Source: Simplicispira sedimenti
Lineage (GTDB): Bacteria > Pseudomonadota > Gammaproteobacteria > Burkholderiales > Burkholderiaceae_C
Length of the DNA: 64,000 nt
Direction: 5' to 3'
Assembly: GCF_022760965.1 (NCBI RefSeq)
Contig: NZ_JAKVIJ010000008.1
Coordinates: 62,001 to 126,000, forward strand
Positions within the stretch are counted from its first letter, which is position 1; every line of letters begins with the position of its first letter. This document shows, piece by piece, positions 48,291 to 56,743 of the stretch. The translations under genes were made by a program, and so were the position numbers. Under the pieces are notes generated by a model, which worked only from the letters and a program-made list of their open reading frames with translations, did no database searches and had not been told where the DNA came from.

Positions 48291-48366
48291 TCCCCGATAG
48301 CTCAGTCGGTAGAGCGCCGGACTGTTAATCCGTAGGTCCCTGGTTCGAGCCCAGGTCGAGGAGCCA
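48291..48366 (+). tRNA. tRNA-Asn (GTT), copy 2, hybrid acceptor stem
   Basis: Identical to its neighbours except in the acceptor stem. The 5' strand TCCCCGA is the copy-3 type and the 3' strand TCGAGGA is the copy-1 type, leaving a C-A mismatch at pair 4-69. It is probably the product of unequal crossing over between two older copies. Confidence 0.9.
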
Positions 48367-48384
48367 AAAAATTCATGCCGATAT

Positions 48385-48460
48385 TCCCCGATAGCTCAGT
48401 CGGTAGAGCGCCGGACTGTTAATCCGTAGGTCCCTGGTTCGAGCCCAGGTCGGGGAGCCA
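48385..48460 (+). tRNA. tRNA-Asn (GTT), copy 3
   Basis: Acceptor arms TCCCCGA and TCGGGGA pair perfectly. The rest is identical to copies 1 and 2. The spacers between copies (18 bp) are identical. A terminator follows 4 bp after the CCA. Confidence 0.95.
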
Positions 48461-48464
48461 AACA

Positions 48465-48499
48465 AACCACCCAGAGTTGCAAGACCTGGGTGGTTTTTT
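48465..48499 (+). terminator. Terminator of the tRNA-Asn cluster
   Basis: The arms AACCACCCAG and CTGGGTGGTT are followed by T residues. It directly follows the third tRNA. Confidence 0.85.
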
Positions 48500-48548
48500 C
48501 GTTGGGCACCGATGGCGTAGTATCCCCAACATTGCTTCGCCATCGCCC

Positions 48549-49304
48549 ATGAATCTGCCTTTACCTTGGCTCGACACTTCCGATGCACTGCCCAACGTCG
48601 ACAGCGCTTGGGCGGACGACTCACCTGCCCCTGGCCTGCTGGCAGCAGGCGCCGATCTGTCGGTGACCCGACTGCTGGAAGCCTACTCCCATGGCATTTT
48701 TCCCTGGTTCAGCCAGGGTCAGCCCGTGTTGTGGTGGGCGCCCAATCCCCGCATGGTGTTGGATATCCATCGGTTTCGGCTCCACCGATCCTTGCGAAAA
48801 ACGCTGCAACGCTTTCGGGCAGATCCACGGTGCGAAATCCGCGTCAACCATGGGTTTCAACGCGTGATCACCGCATGCGCCACAACCTCCCGCGAAGGCC
48901 AAAATGGCACCTGGATCGTCCCCTCCATGGTCGATGCCTACACAGCACTGCATGGCGCGGGACATGCCCACTGCATCGAAACCTGGATGGATGGCGAACT
49001 TGCCGGCGGGCTGTACTGCGTTTCCATAGGCAAGGCAGTGTTTGGCGAATCCATGTTCGCACGCCGCACTGACGCATCCAAGATTGCCTTGGCAGCACTT
49101 GTGGCGTTGTGTGGAGCACAAGGCGCTGGCTGGATAGACTGCCAACAAAACACGGCACATCTGGCCTCACTGGGAGCACAGGAAATAGATCGGACCACCT
49201 TTGTGGGCAAGGTGGCACTGGCCCGCAACCAAGCACCCCTGCATTGGCACTTCGAGCCCCTATACTGGGACTGGCTTCTCTCCCGCCCTCCCCAGTCGGC
49301 ATGA
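48549..49304 (+). CDS. aat: Leucyl/phenylalanyl-tRNA-protein transferase
   Basis: The 251-residue enzyme adds Leu or Phe to proteins with N-terminal Lys or Arg, marking them for ClpS/ClpAP. Signature blocks: GLLAAGADLSVTRLLEAYSHGIFPWF, PVLWWAPNPRMVL, GTWIVPSMVDAY, HCIETWMDGELAGGLYCVSIGKAVFGESMF. It overlaps bpt by four bases, so the two N-degron enzymes are co-translated. ATG 48549 begins the conserved part. Confidence 0.94.
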   Translation: MNLPLPWLDTSDALPNVDSAWADDSPAPGLLAAGADLSVTRLLEAYSHGIFPWFSQGQPVLWWAPNPRMVLDIHRFRLHRSLRKTLQRFRADPRCEIRVNHGFQRVITACATTSREGQNGTWIVPSMVDAYTALHGAGHAHCIETWMDGELAGGLYCVSIGKAVFGESMFARRTDASKIALAALVALCGAQGAGWIDCQQNTAHLASLGAQEIDRTTFVGKVALARNQAPLHWHFEPLYWDWLLSRPPQSA

Positions 49305-50041
49305 CACAGCTCAACGAGTATCCGTTCCAGACACTGCAGTTTTACGCCACAGCGCCCTACGCATGCAGTTACCTTCCTGGGCAAATGGCGAGATCGCAGG
49401 TCGCCACCCCCAGCCACTTGGTTGGCAACGAAACCTACTCCCGCCTGGTCAAGCAAGGCTTTCGTCGCAGTGGCATGTTCACTTACCGCCCCTATTGCGA
49501 TGGCTGCCAGGCCTGCATTGCACTGCGCGTCATCACGCAGAGCTTTCAACCCAACCGCAGCCAGCGCCGAGCATTCAAGCAACATGCAAGGCTTCAGGCA
49601 CGGATTGTTGCGCCAGGATTTGACCCGGAACACTACGAACTGTATCTGCGATACCAAAATGGCCGCCACCCAGGCGGCGGCATGGACCACGACAGCGTGG
49701 ACCAGTACGCCCAATTTCTGCTCCAGAGCCGGGTGCGCTCCAGGCTGGTGGAATTCCGAGACCCCAGGCCCGATGGCTCACCTGGCGCCCTGCGCATGGT
49801 GTCCATTCTTGATGTGCTTGATGATGGCCTGTCCGCGGTCTATACCTTCTACGAGCCAGACCCCGAAGCCTGCTACGGCACCTACAACATCCTGTGGCAG
49901 ATTGAGCAGGCGAAGAGTTTAGGGTTGCCTTATGTGTATCTGGGGTACTGGATCAGGAACAGCCCCAAGATGGACTACAAGGCACGCTTCCATCCGCACG
50001 AGATCCTTGTCGATGGCCAATGGCAAAACCCATCGGTATGA
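49301..50041 (+). CDS. bpt: Aspartate/glutamate leucyltransferase (Bpt)
   Basis: The 246-residue N-end-rule transferase adds Leu to N-terminal Asp or Glu. It has the ATE/Bpt start LQFYATAPYACSYLPGQMAR, the Cys-rich FTYRPYCDGCQAC and the GNAT-like tail YVYLGYWIRNSPKMDYKARFHP. The ATG overlaps the aat stop as ATGA. clpS and clpA are 23 kb away. Confidence 0.93.
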   Translation: MTQLNEYPFQTLQFYATAPYACSYLPGQMARSQVATPSHLVGNETYSRLVKQGFRRSGMFTYRPYCDGCQACIALRVITQSFQPNRSQRRAFKQHARLQARIVAPGFDPEHYELYLRYQNGRHPGGGMDHDSVDQYAQFLLQSRVRSRLVEFRDPRPDGSPGALRMVSILDVLDDGLSAVYTFYEPDPEACYGTYNILWQIEQAKSLGLPYVYLGYWIRNSPKMDYKARFHPHEILVDGQWQNPSV

Positions 50042-50098
50042 CACCACGCCATCTCATTTCACAAGATAAAATCAAGCGTTGCCACACCGCGTTCAGAC

Positions 50099-50920
50099 AT
50101 GAAACGAATCGATCCAGACCTACCGTCCAAACCCAGTGTGCAGGTGCTGGAACGCATGTTCACCCTCATTGACGTTTTGGCCTCACGTGAAGAAGCCATA
50201 TCGCTCAAGGAAATCAGCGAAAGAACGGGGCTGCACCCATCCACAGCACACCGCATCCTGAACGATCTGACGATAGGTCGATTTGTGGACCGGCCTGAAT
50301 CCGGAACCTATCGACTGGGCATGCGACTACTGGAATTGGGCAATCTGGTGAAGGCGCGGCTCAGCATTCGCGACGCCGCCCTGGCTCCCATGCGTGAGTT
50401 GCACCGTCAGATACAGCAACCCGTCAATCTGAGCATGCGCCAAGGCGACGAAATCATCTATGTGGAACGCGCCTACAGCGAACGATCCGGAATGCAGGTG
50501 GTACGCGCCATCGGTGGCCGCGCACCGCTGCACCTGACCTCTACCGGCAAGCTGTTTCTGGCCGCCGACGACCCCCAGCGGGTACGGGCCTACGCACTGC
50601 GTACCGGGTTGCCTGGACAGACGCGCAACAGCATCACCCAGCTGGCCACGCTGGAGCGAGAGTTGGCAAAATCTCGCCAATCGGGCATTGCACGCGACAA
50701 CGAAGAACTGGAACTTGGTGTGCGCTGCATCGCCGCTGGCGTGTACGACGACCAGGGCAGACTGGTGGCAGGTTTGTCGATTTCAGCACCAGCTGACCGT
50801 ATCGATGAAAGCTGGACCGCAAAACTCCAAGCTACGGCACTGGACATCTCCACGGCGCTGGGCTTCAGTGGTTTTTCTCACAGCGCACCACACGGCACTT
50901 TCTCGCTGCCGGTTCGTTGA
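50099..50920 (+). CDS. IclR-family transcriptional regulator
   Basis: The 273-residue regulator has an N-terminal winged HTH (SLKEISERTGLHPSTAHRILNDL) and a C-terminal effector domain (RGDEIIYVERA-like segment, APLHLTSTGKLFLA, GVRCIAAGVYDDQGRLVAGLSISAP). The target is not adjacent: it is convergent with pbpG and follows bpt. A GATAAAAT stretch upstream could be its -10. Confidence 0.88.
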   Translation: MKRIDPDLPSKPSVQVLERMFTLIDVLASREEAISLKEISERTGLHPSTAHRILNDLTIGRFVDRPESGTYRLGMRLLELGNLVKARLSIRDAALAPMRELHRQIQQPVNLSMRQGDEIIYVERAYSERSGMQVVRAIGGRAPLHLTSTGKLFLAADDPQRVRAYALRTGLPGQTRNSITQLATLERELAKSRQSGIARDNEELELGVRCIAAGVYDDQGRLVAGLSISAPADRIDESWTAKLQATALDISTALGFSGFSHSAPHGTFSLPVR

Positions 50921-50957
50921 ACCAAGCTTCCGGGCGTGCGCCCGGCGGCACCGCTAC

Positions 50958-52055
50958 TCAGCTGTTGCTTCCACCCGGTGCTGGCGAGCTCCCCGAAACC
51001 GAGGAGCGAAACGAGGCATTGGTCTCAAGCCACTGGCGAACACGCTGGGCATCTCCGATACGGCTGAGCTTGCCCGCAGAATCCAGAAACACCATGATGA
51101 GCTTGCGCCCCGCAATCTGGGTTTGCATCACCAAGCAACGCCCCGCCTCGGCGATATAGCCGGTTTTTTGCAGCCCAATATCCCACGAGGGGTTCTTCAC
51201 CAGCAGATTTGTGTTGTTGTATTGCAGGGTCTTGCGGCCCAAATCCACCTCGTAGCCTGGTGAGGTGGAGTAGTCACGCAACAACGGATCCATGTACGCC
51301 ACATTCACCAGCACGGCAAGATCACGCGCACTGGACTGGTTCTTGCTCGACAGCCCCGTAGGCTCCACATACCGTGTGTCAGTCATCCCCAGCAGCTTGG
51401 CTTTCACATTCATCTGCTCGACAAACACCTTCAACCCGCCGGGATAGGTTCGGCCCAAGGCATGGGCTGCACGGTTTTCACTCGACATCAAGGCCAAGTG
51501 CAGCATCTCTCCTCGGGTCAGGGTTGTCCCCACGGCGAGGCGCGAACGGCTGCCCTTCTCGGTGTCAATGTCCTCTTCGGTGATGGTGATGGGGTCGTTC
51601 AAATCCAACTGTGCCTGACTGACCACCAGACCCGTCATCAGCTTGGTGAGTGATGCAATCGGAAGCACTGCGAGGTCATTTTTGCTAAGCAGCACCTCAT
51701 GGGTGTCCTGATCCACCACCAAGGCCACGCTGGACTTCAGCTCCAACGGGTCACTGTGATTGCGCAGCCCCGCCAACTCACCATGCGAAGGCCGATGAGC
51801 AACGGCACGCACGGGTTCGCGCGAGGAAACGGCTGCCGACCGCACTGCTTTGGATGGCTTTGCGACTTTCCGTGGCGCTTGCGCCGACGCCTTGGCATTG
51901 GCGCGTTTGGCCACGACCTTGGTTTTCTTCTCAGGTTGCGCACTGCGCTGGGCAGCCTGTGCTCCAGCAACGGCCAGCGTCGCACCGAGCACAACCACCA
52001 CCAAGCCACGCGCCCAACTACGCACGGATGCCATCGACAAAGACTGCTGCAACAT
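50958..52055 (-). CDS. pbpG: D-alanyl-D-alanine endopeptidase (PBP7 family)
   Basis: A 365-residue penicillin-binding protein that cleaves peptide cross-links. Active-site motifs: S135-LT-K138, S192-E-N194 and K297-T-G299. It has a signal-like N-terminus (ARGLVVVVLGATLAVAGAQA) and a long basic Ala/Lys linker at about 36-90. ATG 52055 has a GGGAG site. A leuA terminator lies just upstream. Confidence 0.9.
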   Translation of the reverse strand: MLQQSLSMASVRSWARGLVVVVLGATLAVAGAQAAQRSAQPEKKTKVVAKRANAKASAQAPRKVAKPSKAVRSAAVSSREPVRAVAHRPSHGELAGLRNHSDPLELKSSVALVVDQDTHEVLLSKNDLAVLPIASLTKLMTGLVVSQAQLDLNDPITITEEDIDTEKGSRSRLAVGTTLTRGEMLHLALMSSENRAAHALGRTYPGGLKVFVEQMNVKAKLLGMTDTRYVEPTGLSSKNQSSARDLAVLVNVAYMDPLLRDYSTSPGYEVDLGRKTLQYNNTNLLVKNPSWDIGLQKTGYIAEAGRCLVMQTQIAGRKLIMVFLDSAGKLSRIGDAQRVRQWLETNASFRSSVSGSSPAPGGSNS

Positions 52056-52100
52056 ATGACTCCCGGCGATACAACAACTGTGTCACAGTGTAATGTCATC

Positions 52101-52136
52101 AAAATGATCCTGCAAGATCAATACCTTGCAGAATCA
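52101..52136 (-). terminator. Terminator downstream of leuA
   Basis: On the reverse strand the stem TGATTCTGCAAG/CTTGCAGGATCA (one mismatch) is followed by TTTT. A second hairpin, ATTGAGCT with AGCTCAAT at 52150-52174, lies closer to the leuA stop. Confidence 0.7.
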
Positions 52137-52182
52137 TTTGAATCAACTAATTGAGCTCTTGACCAAAGCTCAATGTATGTAC

Positions 52183-53721
52183 TCAACCTTGGGCAGCTAC
52201 CCGGTCGGCCTTGCTTTGCAGCTTGTTCAGCGCATGCAGGTACGCCTTGGCCGATGCCACCACGATGTCAGGGTCGGCGCCCACACCGTTGACGACTCGC
52301 CCGCTGTTTTGCAGGCGCACGGTGACTTCACCCTGACTTTCCGTAGAGCCGCTGATGGCGTTCACCGAATACAGCACCATTTCGGCGCCGCTGTTGACAT
52401 GCGATTCAATCGCCTTGAGCGAAGCGTCCACCGGCCCGTTGCCGTCCGATTCGGCTCTGACTTCCTTGCCATCGACGGTGAAAACGATGCGTGCATGGGG
52501 GAGCTCGCCCGTTTCACTGTGTTGCGCCAGAGAGACAAAGCCGTATTGCTCGGATTCGCCATGCAGGTTGTCATCGCTCACCAACGCCAGGATGTCCTCG
52601 TCAAAGATCTCGCTCTTGCGGTCCGCCAGTTCCTTGAAGCGCGCAAAGGCCGCATTGATCTCCGTCTCGCTGTCGAGCTGAACGCCCAATTCCTGCAAGC
52701 GCTGCTTGAAGGCATTGCGGCCGCTGAGCTTGCCCAGCACGATCTTGTTGGCGCTCCAGCCCACATCCTCAGCGCGCATGATTTCGTAGGTATCGCGCGC
52801 CTTGAGCACACCATCCTGGTGGATGCCGCTGGCGTGGGCAAAGGCATTGGCCCCCACCACCGCCTTGTTGGGCTGCACCACGAAGCCCGTGGTCTGGCTC
52901 ACCATACGGCTGGCGGCCACGATGTGCTGGGTGTCGATGCCGACTTCCAGGCCGAAATAGTCCTTGCGCGTCTTCACGGCCATGACCACTTCTTCGAGCG
53001 AGCAATTGCCCGCGCGCTCGCCCAGACCGTTGATGGTGCACTCCACTTGGCGCGCACCGCCTATCTTCACGCCCGCCAGCGAATTGGCCACGGCCATGCC
53101 CAGGTCGTTGTGGCAATGCACGGACCAGATGGCCTTGTCACTGTTGGGAACGCGCTCGCGCAGCGTCTTGATGAAGTTGCCATAGAGCTCGGGGACGGCG
53201 TAACCCACGGTGTCGGGCACGTTGATGGTGGTGGCGCCCTCGGCGATCACCGCCTCGATCACACGGCAGAGGAAATCCACCTCGCTGCGGTAGCCATCCT
53301 CGGGACTGAACTCGATGTCGCCCACCAGGTTGCGCGCGAAGCGCACCGATTGCTTGGCCTGCTCCAGCACCTGCTCAGGCGTCATGCGGAGCTTCTTCTC
53401 CATGTGCAGCGGGCTGGTAGCGATAAAGGTATGGATACGGGCGCGGTTCGCTCCTTTGAGGGCCTCGGCAGCGCGGGCAATGTCCCGGTCGTTGGCACGC
53501 GAGAGCGAGCAGATCGTCGAATCCTTGATATGGTTGGCAATCAACTGCACCGCCTCGAAGTCACCGTTGGAGCTGGCAGCAAAGCCCGCCTCGATCACAT
53601 CCACCTTCAGTCGCTCCAACTGGCGTGCGATGCGCAGTTTCTCGTCACGCGTCATCGAGGCACCGGGCGACTGCTCGCCGTCGCGCAAGGTGGTGTCGAA
53701 AATGATCAATTTGTCAGCCAT
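52183..53721 (-). CDS. leuA: 2-isopropylmalate synthase
   Basis: A 512-residue enzyme that condenses acetyl-CoA with 2-oxoisovalerate as the first leucine-specific step. The catalytic start FDTTLRDGEQSPGASMTRDEK, the metal ligands in SVHCHNDLGMAVANSLAG and the GLGERAGNCSLEEVVMAV motif are present. The C-terminal regulatory LeuA dimer domain, for leucine feedback, begins near residue 390. It follows pssA and is preceded by a leader peptide and terminator that form an attenuator. Confidence 0.95.
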   Translation of the reverse strand: MADKLIIFDTTLRDGEQSPGASMTRDEKLRIARQLERLKVDVIEAGFAASSNGDFEAVQLIANHIKDSTICSLSRANDRDIARAAEALKGANRARIHTFIATSPLHMEKKLRMTPEQVLEQAKQSVRFARNLVGDIEFSPEDGYRSEVDFLCRVIEAVIAEGATTINVPDTVGYAVPELYGNFIKTLRERVPNSDKAIWSVHCHNDLGMAVANSLAGVKIGGARQVECTINGLGERAGNCSLEEVVMAVKTRKDYFGLEVGIDTQHIVAASRMVSQTTGFVVQPNKAVVGANAFAHASGIHQDGVLKARDTYEIMRAEDVGWSANKIVLGKLSGRNAFKQRLQELGVQLDSETEINAAFARFKELADRKSEIFDEDILALVSDDNLHGESEQYGFVSLAQHSETGELPHARIVFTVDGKEVRAESDGNGPVDASLKAIESHVNSGAEMVLYSVNAISGSTESQGEVTVRLQNSGRVVNGVGADPDIVVASAKAYLHALNKLQSKADRVAAQG

Positions 53722-53780
53722 GTGGTTCTCCTGGTTCCTGGTGGTGGGGGTGGCCCGCAACGGCAATCCCTGGCGCCCAA

Positions 53781-53813
53781 AACAAAAGGCCCGTTGCGAG
53801 AGCAGACGGGCCT
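53781..53813 (-). terminator. leuA attenuator terminator
   Basis: On the reverse strand AGGCCCGT, an 11-base loop and ACGGGCCT form an eight-base stem followed by TTTGTTTT. It lies between the leader peptide stop and the leuA start. The six bases ACGGGC in the leader peptide codons 13-15 can pair with the GCCCGT arm instead, making an antiterminator. Confidence 0.75.
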
Positions 53814-53839
53814 GTGTGGAAAAAGTGTGCGCGCGCGCG

Positions 53840-53893
53840 TTACTGTCTCCGCCCGTAGGAGGATAGCAGTAGGGCCGGTGCAAACGATTTCAT
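53840..53893 (-). CDS. leuL: leuA leader peptide (17 codons, three consecutive Leu)
   Basis: The reading frame MKSFAPALLLSSYGRRQ has three consecutive leucine codons, CTA-CTG-CTA, including two copies of a codon that is rare in this GC-rich genome. It ends 27 bases before the terminator stem and 119 bases before leuA. This is the classical layout of leucine attenuation: a stalled ribosome exposes ACGGGC and prevents terminator formation. The reading is from sequence logic only. A possible -10 (TACATT) lies just upstream, between this ATG and the pssA stop. Confidence 0.7.
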   Translation of the reverse strand: MKSFAPALLLSSYGRRQ

Positions 53894-53940
53894 GCAGAGC
53901 AATGTAGCACAAATCCCGGGGTTCTGCAGCCAGGGCCTGC

Positions 53941-54774
53941 TCACTTGTGCAGGCCGCGCTCGTCGGGTTCGTCGGTGGAGGTGCTGATGACGCTGGTGTG
54001 CTGTCCGCGCGACTTGCGCCAGGCATAGACCACGTAGCCGCTGAGCCCGTACAGCACGAACACACCGAACAGGACGATGGGCGGATGGATATTGATGACG
54101 GCGATGCCCAGCGCGATCAGCACGATGACCGCGAACGGCACGCTCTTTTTCATCTGCACGTCCTTGAAGCTGTAGAACGGTACGTTGGTCACCATGGTCA
54201 GGCCCGCATAGAGCGTGAAGCCGAACATGATCCAGGTGACCTGGGTCCAGGTCAGCCAATGATCCTGGCCACGCTGCACGCCGAGTTCCGTCATCAGCCA
54301 GATAAAACCCGCCACCAGCGCCGCTGCGGCGGGCGAAGGCAGGCCCTGGAAGTAGCGTTTGTCCACCACGCCGGTATTGACGTTGAAGCGCGCCAGACGC
54401 AGCGCCGCGCAAGCGCAATAGACAAAGGCGGCGATCCAACCCCAGCGCCCCAGGCCGCTGAGCGCCCAGACATAGGCGATGAGCGCGGGCGCCGCGCCGA
54501 ACGACACCATGTCCGAGAGCGAATCCATCTGCTCGCCGAACGCGCTTTGCGTGTTGGTCATGCGGGCCACGCGGCCATCCAGGCTGTCAAGCACCATGGC
54601 GCAGAACACGCCAATGGCCGCCATGTCGAAGCGCCCGTTCATGGCCATGACGATGGCGTAGAAACCGCCGAACAACGCCGCCAGCGTGAACAGGTTGGGC
54701 AGGATGTAGATGCCCTTGCGTCGCTTGCGCACCACCACGCCTTCTTCGGCGGCCGATTCTTCGCCGTCATGCAT
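53941..54774 (-). CDS. pssA: CDP-diacylglycerol-serine O-phosphatidyltransferase
   Basis: A 277-residue membrane enzyme that makes phosphatidylserine. It has the CDP-alcohol phosphotransferase motif D-x2-DG-x2-AR-x8-G-x3-D-x3-D in LDSLDGRVARMTNTQSAFGE and MDSLSD, and six or more hydrophobic helices. The charged N-terminus (VVVRKRRKGI) precedes the first helix. ATG 54774 lies at the edge of a dispersed repeat, so the repeat supplies the 5' flank. The order ilvC-pssA-leuA is usual in Burkholderiales. Confidence 0.93.
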   Translation of the reverse strand: MHDGEESAAEEGVVVRKRRKGIYILPNLFTLAALFGGFYAIVMAMNGRFDMAAIGVFCAMVLDSLDGRVARMTNTQSAFGEQMDSLSDMVSFGAAPALIAYVWALSGLGRWGWIAAFVYCACAALRLARFNVNTGVVDKRYFQGLPSPAAAALVAGFIWLMTELGVQRGQDHWLTWTQVTWIMFGFTLYAGLTMVTNVPFYSFKDVQMKKSVPFAVIVLIALGIAVINIHPPIVLFGVFVLYGLSGYVVYAWRKSRGQHTSVISTSTDEPDERGLHK

Positions 54775-54830
54775 CAAATTGGTCTCCAGCGCATGTCCAT
54801 CATGCGCAAGTAGCTATGAAAACAGTAGCA
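54770..54830 (+). repeat. Dispersed ~64-bp repeat upstream of pssA
   Basis: The blocks AAATTGGTCTCCAGCGC, TCCATCATGCGCAAG, TAGCTATGAAAA and AGTAGCA follow the order of the element. It overlaps the pssA start region. Confidence 0.85.
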
Positions 54831-54884
54831 GGCATATCCCTGCCGGAGCATCGCAGTGTAGCCGTGACAGGCCACCCCGATCCA

Positions 54885-54916
54885 GAAAAGGCAAAAGCCA
54901 CCGAAGTGGCTTTTGC
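54885..54916 (-). terminator. Terminator downstream of ilvC
   Basis: On the reverse strand GCAAAAGCCAC and GTGGCTTTTGC form an 11-base stem closed by a TTCG tetraloop, followed by CTTTT. It ends the ilv operon before pssA. Confidence 0.85.
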
Positions 54917-54933
54917 AGGTGTAAGCGCCAGGC

Positions 54934-55950
54934 TCAATTGCGGGTCTGGTCGACCAGCTTGTTCTTGGCGATCCAGGGCATCATGGCGCGCAGCTGGGCA
55001 CCCACCACTTCGATGCTGTGGTCGGCCGTGTTGCGGCGACGGGCCGTCATCGAGGGGTAGTTCAGGCGGCCTTCCTGGATGAACATCTTGGCGTAGTCAC
55101 CGTTCTGGATGCGCTTGAGGGCATTGCGCATGGCGGCGCGCGACTGCTCGTTGATGACCTCGGGGCCGGTCACGTACTCGCCGAACTCGGCGTTGTTCGA
55201 GATCGAGTAGTTCATGTTGGCAATGCCGCCTTCGTAGATCAGGTCCACGATGAGCTTGAGCTCGTGCAGGCACTCAAAGTAGGCCATCTCGGGAGCGTAA
55301 CCGGCTTCGACCAGGGTTTCGTAACCCATCTTGATCAGCTCGACAGCGCCACCGCACAGCACGGCCTGTTCGCCGAACAGGTCGGTCTCGGTCTCTTCCT
55401 TGAAGTTGGTCTCGATGATGCCGGCCTTGCCGCCACCGTTGGCCATGGCGTAGCTCAGGGCCAGGTCACGGGCCTTGCCGGACTTGTCCTGGTGCACGGC
55501 CACCAGGTGGGGCACGCCGCCGCCTTGGGTGTAGGTGTTGCGCACGGTGTGACCGGGGGCCTTGGGGGCGACCATCCACACATCCAGGTCGGCACGGGGC
55601 ACGACCTGGTTGTAGTGCACGTTGAAGCCGTGGGCGAAAGCCAGCGAAGCGCCCTGCTTGATGTTCGGCTCGACGTTGTTCTTGTACACCTCGGCGATTT
55701 GCTCGTCGGGCAACAGGATCATGACCACGTCAGCGGCCTTGACGGCGTCGTTGACTTCCATGACCGTCAGGCCGGCCTTGCCGACCTTGTCCCACGAGGC
55801 ACCGCCCTTGCGCAGGCCGACCACGACCTTCACGCCGCTGTCGTTCAGGTTTTGTGCATGGGCGTGGCCTTGCGAGCCGTAGCCGATGATGGCCACGGTC
55901 TTGCCCTTGATCAGGCTCAGGTCACAGTCTTTGTCGTAGAAAACTTTCAT
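54934..55950 (-). CDS. ilvC: Ketol-acid reductoisomerase
   Basis: A 338-residue class I enzyme of valine/isoleucine synthesis. NADPH-binding start KTVAIIGYGSQGHAHAQNLND and the metal-binding Asp/Glu in EETETDLFGEQAVLCGG and YFECLHELKLIVDLIYEGG are intact. ATG 55950 begins the family's N-terminus. It follows ilvN with a 158-bp gap that shows no clear feature, and is closed by a strong terminator. Confidence 0.96.
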   Translation of the reverse strand: MKVFYDKDCDLSLIKGKTVAIIGYGSQGHAHAQNLNDSGVKVVVGLRKGGASWDKVGKAGLTVMEVNDAVKAADVVMILLPDEQIAEVYKNNVEPNIKQGASLAFAHGFNVHYNQVVPRADLDVWMVAPKAPGHTVRNTYTQGGGVPHLVAVHQDKSGKARDLALSYAMANGGGKAGIIETNFKEETETDLFGEQAVLCGGAVELIKMGYETLVEAGYAPEMAYFECLHELKLIVDLIYEGGIANMNYSISNNAEFGEYVTGPEVINEQSRAAMRNALKRIQNGDYAKMFIQEGRLNYPSMTARRRNTADHSIEVVGAQLRAMMPWIAKNKLVDQTRN

Positions 55951-56108
55951 GGTCGCTCCGGTTGAAATTCGTATGGGGTTGAAACTGGAAAACGGGGATT
56001 GTCTTACATAGGATGGGGATTCGGCCGGATGGCTAGGCGGGGAGCCGCAGACAGTGCTGTGGCACGGCAAAGCTCCCCAACGACGCTGGCCGGTCGAAGG
56101 CCCATCCG

Positions 56109-56600
56109 TCACACGCGCAGGATGCGTTCGCCACGGCCAATACCGCTGGCGCCCGTGCGCACGGTCTCCAGGATGGCCGTGCGGTCGATGGCCTGCAGGA
56201 AGGCTTCGTTCTTGGATTGGTCGCCAGTCAGCTCGATGGTGTAGCTCTTCTCGGTGACGTCGATGATGCGGCCACGGAAGATGTCGGCCATGCGCTTCAT
56301 CTCCTCGCGCTCCTTGCCCACGGCGCGCACCTTCACCATCATGAGCTCACGCTCGGTGTAGGCGCCTTCGGTCAGGTCCACGACCTTGACCACCTCGATG
56401 AGACGGTTGAGGTGCTTGGTGATCTGCTCGATCACGTCGTCGGAGCCTGTGGTCTGGATGGTCATGCGCGAGAGCGATGCATCCTCGGTGGGCGCCACGG
56501 TGAGCGATTCGATGTTGTAGCCACGGGCCGAGAACAGGCCCACGACGCGGGAAAGAGCACCAGGCTCGTTTTCCAGCAAGACAGCAATGATGTGTTTCAT
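56109..56600 (-). CDS. ilvN: Acetolactate synthase small (regulatory) subunit
   Basis: A 163-residue protein with an N-terminal ACT domain (AVLLENEPGALSRVVGLFSARGYNIESLTV) and a C-terminal domain. It confers valine feedback on the large subunit. It lies 138 bp after ilvI, with a dispersed repeat in the gap. Confidence 0.95.
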   Translation of the reverse strand: MKHIIAVLLENEPGALSRVVGLFSARGYNIESLTVAPTEDASLSRMTIQTTGSDDVIEQITKHLNRLIEVVKVVDLTEGAYTERELMMVKVRAVGKEREEMKRMADIFRGRIIDVTEKSYTIELTGDQSKNEAFLQAIDRTAILETVRTGASGIGRGERILRV

Positions 56601-56680
56601 GAGATCAGATTCCTCTTTTCGCTACCCTCCCCCGCGCACGGTAATGCGCGGGCTTGGCAGACAATAGATTCGTCAATAAA

Positions 56681-56743
56681 TGCTATTAAATTGATAGCAA
56701 CCAGCGCTTGATGTGCAAGCGCTGGAGGCCAATTTTGCTTAAA
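56681..56743 (-). repeat. Dispersed ~64-bp repeat at the ilvI 3' end
   Basis: On the reverse strand it reads TTTAAGCAAAATTGG, CCTCCAGCGCTTG, CAAGCGCTGG, then GCTATC and ATAGCA. The ilvI stop TAA is inside the first block. The central arms CCAGCGCTTG and CAAGCGCTGG form a perfect ten-base stem in this copy. Confidence 0.85.

Noticed and set aside
48197..48460. Three repeats with even spacing looking like a CRISPR array
   Set aside because: The repeats are complete tRNA-Asn genes and the spacers are identical, unlike CRISPR spacers.
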